From Lytechinus variegatus (Eukaryota; Echinodermata; Echinoidea; Temnopleuroida; Toxopneustidae), in the NCBI RefSeq assembly GCF_018143015.1, contig NC_054757.1, forward strand, positions 21,157,785-21,221,784: a DNA stretch of 64,000 nt, written 5' to 3'. Both the position numbers and the translations under genes were made by a program. The notes under the pieces were generated by a model. That model worked only from the letters and a program-made list of their open reading frames with translations, was not told the origin of the DNA and searched no databases. Shown in pieces: positions 46,501-58,800 of this stretch. Numbering within the stretch: the first letter of the stretch is position 1; each line of letters begins with the position of its first letter.

Positions 46501-48569
46501 ATAATTATTTTTCAAGTAATCTAAATCAAAAGTTATGAGGCAAGTCATAACTGGTCCCATATTACAAAACTTAATGGTTGATGTCATGAATTATTTTTAC
46601 AACTAATTGCCCATAATTGTCCTAAATCATTTGTATGTTTCGACCTTTGCATTATGGGATTCTGATCCCATTTAGATCAACAGATCTTTTTTTATTAGCA
46701 AAAGACATAACAGCACAATAAAAAATAAGATACCAATTACACACTTCCCCCACAAAACAAAACAAAGATATATCCCAACAAACACACATAGCTGTAGACA
46801 AGTAAATGGAGGAGGGGGGGGGTACAAAGTAACAAAACTAAATTAATTCCACATAAAGCTAAGGCAAGATTTATAAGTCCGCTATCTCCAATTAAAAAAA
46901 AATCTGAATATGTACAAATTAATACATGGCTAACCCACATATATCACACAATACTAAATCATATAAAGGTAATGTAGAGTGTTTGAGCTGATGTATATTT
47001 TTACTTTTTGAATGTCAGCTCCAAAAATGGATGTTGACAAATGTTAGTGCCTAAGTGTTATTAATTGTCTTCTTAATTAGTTTATATTTATCTCTTCTAA
47101 AACCCTTGGAACAAGTAAGCTTTTGTCAAACCAGAGAAATCAAAGAATAAGATCAGTGAAATTTAGAGAATAATTTGAAAATGAGAAGAATGCTATTAAC
47201 GTTTGAATATGAAAAAAATGTTAATGCTATGGAGATCCTCTCATTGGGAATGTGACCAAGATATGTGATGTCACACATGAACAAGTCTCCCTGTCGGACT
47301 ATGAAATTATGACCCAAAACATCTGTGTTTGCTCATTTTAGTGATAGCAAAAGCTATCAACATTTGTTGTTCCACCTTTCATAATGTTCAGATTAATCAA
47401 AGAGAAAGTAGAAGTTCCCATGAGATAATCAAAATGATGTCTTTGTAAGCCAAAAGCAATTAAACATAGCATTTCCTAATTGCAAAATAATTTTGTTGTC
47501 ATGACAAAAATGTTATCTGATGTTTTTCATATTTCTACATATTTTTTAATTTCAGAGATGATTCTGTTCTTCTATCACTAAGAAAGCTTCCTGTATATGA
47601 AAATAATGGAACACTCCAGATGTGCTTCATCAATCTTAAAATTGAGTTTGGAGATCAATTTTAAGGCCTCAAAATTAATTACACTGCAGATAAAATCACA
47701 AGAACCAACATGAATTCTATACTGATTTGTTGTTCAAATTGATTTTTTTTAAATCCATTTTAAGATTGATGACAAACTCCAGCTACTGCTACCATGCTAT
47801 GACTACTAATTTGATTCTTGGCACATTCCACTTTCAAGATGGGGAGGGACAGCATATCCAAGCAAGACCAACCACCAACAAATTTCATAAAATAAAAGCA
47901 AAATATACAGAACGATAATTCATATCAGAAATATACAAAATCATATCATATACACAACGTGACATAGAAGATGAAGACAAAAGGTAAGTAGGTTAAGAAA
48001 TATAAGATATTGGAGAAATATAAGGAAGGAGGTTAACCTACAAAACGCAGCCCTCTTTTGTTAGAGGCATGATGACCCAGCGAAGGAAATGTAACATAGT
48101 ATTATCTATAATTTCAGCCATTCAAGTCTCCTCCCTGAAAGTTTGTTGACCTATCTCTGCTATGTATGTAACATCAAAACATGTGTCAGCTGCTTTTCAG
48201 ATTTTTTTTTCTAAACAGACTACATGTACATACGTAATTAACAAATTAACTTAAAATCATGCGGGGTGGGGGGGTCAGGCAACATGTCTGAATATTAACA
48301 TATCACGTTATCACGGTTGATAGTTTGTTACAATATATTCATTGATGCAAGGGCAAATTTTCAGAAAAACATGCAATTTTTTTAACATTGCAATGATAAT
48401 GCATGGGCAACTATTCCTTTCAAAATCTAAATGCACCTCTGACATTTGTATAAATGGTAATCATGGCCATGAAGACATTATGTGGCAAACTGCATATTTT
48501 TGTTCTCATGTAATCAAGTTTGAATTTTAATCTATTCCAAATGGATGACAGAACTACGGACCCTGTACC

Positions 48570-48845
48570 ATCAGGACTCCATCTTACAAAGAGTTGCGAT
48601 TGATACGATCGATCGCAACTATGGACGGCCAGCAATGTCGACATCTATTATGCATGTTTGTTCAAAATATTTTCTAGCTATGATGTTTATTCATGCATTT
48701 ATTGTTGTCTTGAAAATTCACTGTGGTTCTCTGTTTACAAAGGACATTGTGAACATTTCCTGTAGAAAAAAATTATGACACTGATGGATTTCCATAGAGT
48801 TTCGGTCATTTGGATCAATCGTAACTCTTTCTATATTGGGGCCCA
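48570..48845. mobile_element. 270-bp inverted-repeat MITE, copy 3
   Basis: Begins gactccatcttacaaagagt and shows catgtttgttcaaaatattt and tttccatagagtttcggtca. The right end is decayed. Same orientation as 28046-28322. Confidence 0.7.
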
Positions 48846-49199
48846 GGAGAGATACATTATTTACAATCGATTAGAATTGTTTGTAAATGGTTTGCCCATA
48901 GACTTACCATTACAATCAATTGTATTATTTTCTGTAACAGAGCCCTGTACTGTATGTGAATGTAATCTCTTCTTTCATGGACAAGAGGAATCAGTGTATT
49001 ACACAGATGATTGCTAAAAGTTATGTTCCATTTTTTTTCAGGGTTAAAATGGGTAGACATGCATGAAAGACACAACTCGATTATAATTTTCAAAATATTA
49101 GGAAATTGAGGACACTGTCATAACTTTCCAGGAAAGTGTACAGGACGTTAAACAGTAATTTGGCATCTCTCTTTTAACTCAAAATTGTACAAACATCAT

Positions 49200-49650
49200 G
49201 GTTGAAAGGTTTAGCACAACTATGTTAGTTAGCTCCAAGAATCCACTTCCACCCAGTCCAGGTCCTTGTCCGTATTGACCTGGTCCCCATGACCAGATCT
49301 ACAAAGATCTGTTCCAAACGTGGCAGTTCCAAGTCTCCAACTCCTTGAGGACCCATATTACCCACAGGACTAAGTGTGAAGGACCTGGTCTAAATGCAGC
49401 CTCTCTGACATCTAACACATTTCAAGGCACCCTCATGGTCTGCAAGAACAGGTCCAAATGACCTGGTCCTTATTGTAGCCCCTCAAGTGTTTTAAGTTCT
49501 TTAAGGCACCCAAAGAGCCCTCAAGACTCGGTCGACAGGACTTGGTCTAAACCCAGTCCCTCTGGTGTTTTGGACTCCTTGATGAACTCATATGGCCCTA
49601 GTTCAGTTCTTCTGGTCTCCTCAAATCCTTTTGGTGAAGATGGAGATGAT
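49200..49650. repeat. Degenerate minisatellite after the FAM149 stop codon
   Basis: About four or five diverged units of 80-100 bases sharing gacctggtc(c/t)taaa, cagtccctctggtgttt and gactccttgatgaac-like words. It lies 230 bases downstream of the FAM149 stop codon and is probably in its 3' UTR. Unit boundaries are imprecise. Confidence 0.55.
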
Positions 49651-49882
49651 GATGTCTCCTTTATAGCAAAGGCACTTGTAGCACTTGCTCAGTGGCACAT
49701 TTAACAATGCAATCTTTCACAGTCGTAAATCAACTTGAACAGTGTTCAGCTCTTACACACCGACACAATTACAGGAAACCGTGGTTGTGCAGCACAGCTC
49801 TTTGGCGAAATGTTTTGTCATATAAAAATGTTCAATCATTTGTGAGTTTGGCGCCCAAAGCCAGCTGCACGTTCAACCATCG

Positions 49883-52800
49883 CTATAACGTCTTGAGGTA
49901 GCCTTGTTGCTGTGACCCGTACTGACTGTTTCCGATGTTTCCCTCTAGCTGAGAGAGTCCACCAGGGTTGATGCCGCGTCCGGTGATGATTCCCAGGTCG
50001 TTCAGCTGTCCTGGTACACCTACAAAATACAAAAGATGATAGAGATTGATTGCAAATCAAGAATGATGTATAATCCACGACCTGTTTGATGGAGCTTGTC
50101 TTCAATAAGAAATGCTAGAGATCTATGACACACAGCAGCAAAGCTCCCTCACTATGATCAAATTGCTCTTGGCCAATCAAATGGCAGGAGGATTGTGGTA
50201 GTTTATAACAGTAGCTTGTAACTTGGTATTGATGAAGAGCTTTAAGATGCATTGCCCTGGATCCTTACGATAAACCACTACTCTGTACCACTGTATATAG
50301 ATTAGTGGTGTAATCATTTCATGAAGGTATTGAAGCAATTTCGAGTATGTATGAGCCAGGGGGTCATGATTTTGTGACAAAATTAAGAACACAGTTTTCA
50401 TTTGTTCAAACTTTAACTAATTGGTCTTAACAATTAACAATTCTTCACAATTAACTAGTCCCAGTCCTTAAGCATAAATCTACATGAGCCATGGGCCATC
50501 GAAGCTGACTTTGGGATCAATGTCATACGCTGTGACAACATTCAGTAAGCAATTAAAAATCAATGTTTTCTATCTTTTTATCACTTTTCGATGAGAATAT
50601 TTGGTGACATTACTTTAATATTCTCATTCAAAAAAAAATAGTGGGATGTCTTATGAGCAGGTTATGAGCAGGGGAGGCCATTACAATCTATCATTCTATT
50701 CTACTCTGAGAAGGGGAGGAGTGAAAGAGACTGAGAGAGAGAAAAGGAGAGATGGGGTGAAAGACAGAGATATAGAGGGACTGTTGGATAGATATATAAG
50801 GGAGAGGGAGAGAGAGGCAAGAGAAAGAGAGACATATACAATACCTTGCATTGTTCCTGATGCAGCTTTTAATATGTTGGTTATACTCTGAGGGGTCGAT
50901 GACCGTCTTGCGAGCATCATGTCGGACTGCAAACAAAGATAATAATAATATAAAAAAATTCCCAAGTGTATCCACTTAAGCTGATCTACCAGTGAGCCCT
51001 ACAAACCAAATGTTAATACCGTTCCTGTGCCTTACGACAATTCACCTTGTTTTCACAGATTTCATTTTCAATTTAACGCTAACTGCTAAGAGTTGGGCTT
51101 GGCTAAAACTGCAATTACCACATGTTGTCTATCTATCCATCCATCAATAAAAAAATATAACAAGGGAGTGTTTCTTGATGCATCTGGTCTGTGATTTTTC
51201 CCTGATAAATTTTCTTGGGGCTAGTCAGATGCAAATATGTGAGCTCATTCCTGGAGTCAGTGAAAATCGCTCAATATTTGTTTCATGTTTATGTTGTTGC
51301 AAGATGCGTAGAACGTCGCCTTCCCACACAAAGGCCGTAAGCGCGCACTGTATGCTGCCTTCCCGTGAAAGGGCCGTTATCATGCAGTGAACAGTATGCA
51401 CTAACGTCCTTTGTGCAGGACGGTAAGGCGCTGCTAACGGCCTTTGAGCAGGAAGGCATCATTAATTGTACTACCTACCCTGAAAGAATGTGTTGTATTC
51501 GGCCTAGAGTCGTTGTAAGGAAACGGCTGTAGGTTCTTGTTTGGTCTCTGCCCCCTATCGTCGATGACGGCACTTGATATCCGATGCCTTGAGAAGTCTC
51601 GTTTTCCTGACGATGTCTATGGAAGTTAAACAAAACAAAAATTATTCAATTTAATTTGATCCAATCCAAAATCAATTTATTGCAAATAAAACAATAATAT
51701 TGCTGTAATCTAAACACTTATAGCATACAATACAATTTACATTTGGAAATTGTACATACATTTAAAATTATGAAAAGCCTGACACAATCAAAATATCACT
51801 TATAATGTTGCCAATTTAATAACCAAGGCCTCAAGAAATTTCACTGCTCAGAGATGTCTGCTACATGTATGATTCATCTAACAATGTTGCCAATCTGAAG
51901 CTCACACTATTAAACAAAGTCAATGACTTTTGAGTTTGCAAAATGCTATTATCTTAGTCCACTGTTACAATCAAGATTACCAATAACAATGTTGCCAATT
52001 TAAAAACTGTGGATTTGAGAGATTTCATTGCTTTGGGTGACATTTACAATAATGATTATATCCCAGTGTTGCCAATTTGAAGCTCATACTTACAGGGGGT
52101 CTTTGGTTTTCTCTATAGAGACCATTCTCTTGAACCGACTCGATGGGAGGTAGCATGGTATTTCGACTCCATTGATGAGGGGGTGATGCAGCCAGGTGGG
52201 GTGGGGAATTCAGCCTGTCATTAGCAGTCATCCTAGGAAGATAAGAATGTCGGTATTCCACAATGAATTCTAATTTTCAGTACGCTAATTAGTTTCCCAA
52301 AGATAAAATACACTGTATCTGTCATTATTGACTACTAAGTATCTGTAGACATTTGGTGAACCTGTTGAACATGCAATTCTCTAACTTTCAGAGACCACTA
52401 GGTTTCAGTAGGTAACAGGTAATTAAAAGTCATGCCACTGCCCTGGGTGTTCAAGGAGAGGAGTTGATGATATTTATATCAGACTCTAAGAAAAGCAACA
52501 GAAACACTTCTTCAGAAACAGGGTCGTGGGTTCAAATCTCAGCCATAGCATAGTTTCCTTCAGCAAGAAATTTATCCACATTATGCAGCACTCAACCCAG
52601 GTGAGATGAATGGATACCTGGCAAGAATTTATTGATTGAAATGCACTGAGCGCTGGTAGGCTGCTTGAGCTACAGCTGGGGCTATAATATCCAAGTCCTT
52701 TGGAAGCGCATAGAGACGTTAGTCATAATGTGATATGCGCTATACAAGAACTGTCTATTATTATTGTTATATCATTTAGTCCAAGAAAGGGTCACCAGTC

Positions 52801-55800
52801 GTGTGTGCAGTCATTCGAAACTTGCAAACAATTTTGTGAAATAACCACCAAGGATAGTGAGATAAACTTTGAAATGGTCCCAGTTACTCCCTAAAAAAAA
52901 GCAGTCCTCAAATTGACCCTACTTTGCTTGAAATGACAGGTTTTGACGAGAACATGTCTGGTATACAATGTTTTACATTTCGCACACCTTTGAGAAAATA
53001 ATCTTTGAAAAATATTGGTCATGCGCATGCAGGAAACAAACCCAAACAGCATGAACAACACACTCACATTCTCTTTCCCGTGATCAGGGCGTCCATGCCC
53101 TGCACATTCGGTGTCTTGACCCTCTCGATGGGTCGCAGACGACTCCTTCCGCCTCTCGCCGATGATAGCCGATGACCGTGGACGTCGGACATCCTGGTAC
53201 TGGTAGGTCTATTGTTGATACCCTTGATGGCAAGGCTACTGCTGTTGGGTCGTGTCAGGGTCGCCGGAAGTGCAGGGGATTCCTCACTGGAAAAAGAAAA
53301 AATAGGACTGTATTAGCACTTGGAAACAATAATAATGATTATATGTTCATTTATATAGCGCTCTTACATTATATCATTGTTTCACAGCGCTTTACACAAT
53401 GATGGAATAGAAAATTATAATAACTAATACATGTGAATATTATTGATTAAAAAGCAGAGTCTTGAGATGTTTCTTAAATACTTCCAAAGAAGGAGAAAGT
53501 CTCATATATCTTGGAAGGTCATTCCGGAATCTTGGGGCACATGTCTGAAAAGCATTGTCACCAGCTTTAGTATTTGTCCGTGGAATATGGAGTAGAGTAA
53601 TGTCCGTACTCAAGCGAAGCCCGGGACGTTCTGACTGATGTAGGCGGATGAGAGAGTCCATGTAGTGTGGAGCTTCATTATGGACAATGGAAAGGGTACA
53701 ACTGTGAATGTTGTAAAAACTTATGAAATGGTTGTACAATTGGCTGCGATTTTCCATGTATGAAACTTACTAAACTCTGCAATTCTAAATACCTTTTCCA
53801 CTCACACCTCAGTGGTTTTCATGGTTTTCATCACTAGAGTCATAAGACCTCACATCTAATATTATGGGATAAACAACTTATCTGCCTAAAAACAGAGAAT
53901 CAATTTATTTCCTGTCTAAGCCTCAGCCTGAAAAACAAAGCCTCCACAACATTATGGAAGAGCATTTACATTGGATACAGAGCAATTACTGCACTGCTCA
54001 TTCTCCTTTTTTTAAGGCTATATTGAACATTATCTTTTCTCCCTATTGTGTAAATTGATTGATTGGTTTTGGCATAATTCTTCACTTTTCCTTCAATTGA
54101 TGTCTTAATGTATGGTAGAAAACAGCAGGGTTCCAACAGAAATTCGAAAACATAATTCCATGACTTTTCCATCGACGTCCCTGGAGTTATGTAGAACTTG
54201 GGATGTCACAAAACTGGGAAAATGGAAATCATGAACACCAATTATAATGGCAGAGCATGATCACAGAGTATGAGAGTTGCGAGACCAACAAATTCGAAAG
54301 CTGCCATAGCCAAGAGGTAAATGCAATTCCATGACTTTTCACATATTTTCCAAATTCCCTGACTTTTCATGACCACAAATTTTTCCGGGATTTAACCATG
54401 GAATACATTTGAATACAAGTTTTAGGACTTACATCATAGCAGAGGGTATCCTCTCCTTCTCCCCTTGTCGAGTATGGAGTGCCTTTGACGAGATGGTCAT
54501 CACGCCGGTCAATGAGTTGGACTTGGGTGCCTGCCAGTTGAAGGGAGCAGACGGTCCCACACGGAACTAGAGGTCAAATACAATACAAAATACGAGTGTG
54601 GTCAATGAACTTGAAATCTGCGGGTCCATAATTGAATATGATTGTCGAGATTATCTGAATATTTTTTAAATTGAAAACTGCATTTTGAGTTCCATAGCCC
54701 GTTACTGGGATATACCAGGGGGAGCATTTCATGAAACCAATAATCCTGACCTTTGTTATAAGCTACTGCAAATCCTTAAATCTGATTGGCCGAGAATAAA
54801 TTAGTCAGTCCATATCACTGACAAAACTCTTCATGATATGCTCCCTTAATAAAGAGAATGCCCAAATATTGTATGCAAGGCAAGATATGTCATTGGACCT
54901 TGAAAATAATATCTATATTCAGATGCATGAAGTATACAAGTGTAAATTTAGAGAACCCACAGGAGCCAGCTTGCCAGGTGGGTTCATGAGCCTCCAAGCT
55001 GTTAACCCCAAAGGACTGGGACAAATAGATAGGACATACATAGAACACTTACAGAGCCAGTTTGCCAGGTGGTACATGAACCTCCCAGACATTACCCCTA
55101 AAGGACTGGGACTAAGAGATAGAACTTAAGTAGGATACTTACAGAACCCATAGGGGCTAGCTTGCCAGGTGGGTCCTTGAGCCAGTCGTTACCCCTAAAG
55201 GACTGGGACTAAGAGATGGGACCTAGGTAGGATACCTACAAAACCGATAAGGGCTAGCTTGCCAGGTGGGTCCAAGAGTATTTCAGTCATTACCCTAAAA
55301 GACAGAGACTAAGAGATAGGACACACATAAGTTACTTACAGAACCCATAGGGGCTAGCTTGCCAGGTGGGTCCATGAGCCTTCCAGCCGTTACCCCCAAA
55401 GGACTGGGACTAAGAGGTAGGACGTAGGTAGGAGCCATGATAGGCGTCATGTTGGTGTCCGGATGATCCGGCTCCACAGCTGGTCGACTAACAAGGTTCT
55501 TCTCTTTATCTGGAGAGAAAAAAAATACTGACTTGACTAACTCCTAAAAGTTGACAGCTTTAGCTTTTCCAATGATAATAAAGGTCATATTGCACAAACA
55601 TGAAATACTTTCACTCCTTGAAAAGAAACTTTGGAACAGATACATTGTATACATGATTTATTAATTTTCTTTTAAATCATTATCTCTCTGAATAATAGCA
55701 CATATTCCTAGTTTATTCATTTTCATGTGTATAATTATTTGAGATGGAAATTAGATTCTCTAGCGACCTTCATGACCTTCACACATATACTGCAGAACAA

Positions 55801-58800
55801 AGAAATATGAAATTTCATTATTTCACTGGCTTTTAGTTTGACGAAATGACAAAAAATGACTGATATTTACATGTATTAATTGACATTTGACAACTTATGA
55901 TTGAGATGTAAATAATCATTATTTACTAGACAGTTATCCAAAATTTAATAAGCAATACCTAATCTTTAATACTTGAAGACTGAGGGTAGAAAATAATTTG
56001 TATATTTTAGAGGATATCACCCTCCCCCCCCATGTGGGTGATTGTTGAATTTTTGGAGATAGTCCTTTCATTTTGAGGGCTTTTTTAAACAAGCAATCAT
56101 GCTGTAAAATCTCATTCTGCAATATGTAGGAGATATTGCTTTTCTTGAATATTCTTGGATATTGTTTGTGGCCGATATAGAATACCAAAGCGTCAGTTGC
56201 CATGAACCCGCTGAATGAAAGCGTGTGTTTCTCATAGGAGAAAATGGCTGCTATCAGAATTTGATCGCTTGCAACCTAGTCATTTGCGCGTGTACAAACA
56301 ATCGTCAGCTACGACTCTGTGTAGATTTAGAACCAGCCCGACATGACACCATGGCAGGCAACTGATGTCACATTTTGGTACTCTATTGGGGCCACTTCAG
56401 AATAGATATTCACTCCAAAGCATTCCATTACTAAGTTGTAGGGGCTATTAAGGGGAAATAGCCTGCTGCATTCAAGATTTTCCTGGGCTGATGTTGCCCT
56501 AAAGATCTTCGGATGTAAAGCAGGCAAAAGATTTCTTCCTATTTTCAGGGGGGAGGGGTGGAGGGGCTACATTCCATGATCTACTCCCCAAATCTACAAA
56601 ATTGGATAAGCTTTAATAACATTTCAGTAAATGGAGATATTCTGGGGCTCTTTTTTTCCCCATTTTCAAGGCGTCTTGATTATTTTCGGAGTGAAATTAA
56701 AAATGATGATGAAAATCCATAATTCATTGTTCGAAATAGACATAAAATGAAATACTCTGAAAATTTGCTTTGCCCAAATGATCGTGGGCCCGGCAGCTGC
56801 CGTGCAGCGCCAGATCGACGAGGTTCTATCCATTTAATCATTGAATGCCAAACAGGGTAGCAACAACTCCCATCTTTTAATCTGACACGGCCAGGGTTTG
56901 AACCCGTGACCTTTGGATTGAGACGGACACTCTACCAACTGAGCCACCACACTGGGCCCCGAACCCCATGTGTGTTTATTTTTTTTCATTCCTGATGTGA
57001 AGATCTCAAGACTCCTCACCTTCTTGGTGTCTCTTGATGAGTGATCTCATCCAGGTGACAACTTCAGCCCATAGGACATCAAAGGTTTGACTGAGCACCG
57101 TATTCTGGACACACGCGTTGGGCGTGAGTGGGGGGAAGCCTTCTCGTCTCGTGACCGTGTGGTACACTTTCCTCTCGTGGTTATCGTCATCTCTGCATGC
57201 GAAAACAATCACGACAAAATTCACAATTCGATTGAAATTCTGAAAATTTCATTATTTCTTCGTGATACTGACAACCTAGCCAAACTATAAACCTGACTCA
57301 TATTTCTTAGTCTCATATCTTCCCCCACATATATTCAAAATGTTTAATCTTGTGGGAGGATTCCACAGCTCTCAGTGTATTCAATGGGACAAATGGTGCC
57401 TTACAAATGATGTGAATCATTATCACCATCAACAACAGATTATATATTAGACTGTTTCAAAATGTGTGTACAACTAATCATTAGGATCTACTTTGTCATG
57501 TTACAATCTACAATATCAATGAGTGTTTAACTTACGCTTGCCTTGCATTATCATACGCAAAGAATTCTTCCACCGTGCCATCCGATTCAATGATCTCTTC
57601 TTCTAACGTGTTCACACTATCCGTCATTGTCATCTCAGGGTAGGAGGGCGTGTCCACACTCGGGATAGGGTGTATGTGATGACCTGATAATGTCAGGCTG
57701 TGCATGTAGAGGTTGAAGAGAGAAATGAAAGATTATTTTTGTTTCAATTAATTATCAAAATGAATCAATGCCTTTAATAATGATGTAACCTTACATAATT
57801 TGAATGAATTCTGTCAACGGATCTAACTTGGATCAGAATATACAGTACTTTTTGTCTATCATGATTTTAATTCTCTATGGAACATGCCTTGAAGATAAGA
57901 CTGCAAAATAATGAGCTGCTCTAATTAATCTGTTTAATGACTCTATTTGGCTAATGGTACGTCACACTTTTGCAGAGTGTCACTGCACTAAAACCTTTTC
58001 TTGCTGTCTTGATACAGTACTGAGGTATTAAAACTCTTGTAATACTATATTTGTCTGTATGAAGTTAATTCAATTTAAAAAAAACATTTTAAACAGCATC
58101 AATCTACTTTTCAAATATTTTTTTCCTCATTCAAGCAAGGCTTTATTTTTATCAATCATTCTTTTGATTTTATCTCATTACTCTATTCAATTATTATTTT
58201 TCTTTTTTGTTTGGGGGGGGGGGACATTTTCCATCATGATTATAAGAGTTTCATTAACACAAACAAATTTACTTGTCAAGTTTGAATATTAAAAATGTGG
58301 AAACATAGAGAACTAACTAGTATTCATTGATACACCATAAAATTTCAATAAATTTATCACTTACAATTGATAACCAGTCTAATCAAATACATATTATTTT
58401 TTTAGCTGCTCATATTTTTCAACTGTTAATATGTGAAAATTGAAGTTCATGGTAAATACGGGATGCCGGTCACATTTCAAACAATTAAGAAGGATAATTC
58501 AGTTGGCCTTGTTTTATTTTTATCACATTAATATATCACCTTCAACTACCCACATATAAATGAATTTACTACAATGAATTACCAGGCCAGTCAAAACTGA
58601 TGCATCAATGATAAGATATTGATTGTATATTTGAAAATCAATTTCATTTTAATTTCATCTGTTCTCAGGTGTTGGCCTTACAAAGGTGCTCGATCATGAA
58701 GTCAAACAAGAAGTTTCTCTGCTCATGGTATGGACAATGGGTGATTTCAAGTACAGTGTTGACCTTTTGGTGTTGGTGTTAGGTCAATTTTTACACGATT

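Larger units (their letters stand above)
43861..49199. other. No gene; possible long 3' UTR of FAM149 or intergenic DNA
   Basis: AT-rich with few repeats by local standards. It contains a Penelope-type fragment (45771-45960), a SINE (46262-46500) and a MITE (48570-48845). On the minus strand an AATAAA occurs at about 43980, and other candidates occur near 44425. I cannot tell which, if any, ends the FAM149 transcript. Open frames of up to 80 residues have no family features. Confidence 0.4.

Noticed and set aside
53440-53757. Extra exon of FAM149 or a separate 105-residue gene
   Set aside because: The peptide is the C-terminal part of a CR1/L2-type LINE and lies inside an intron.
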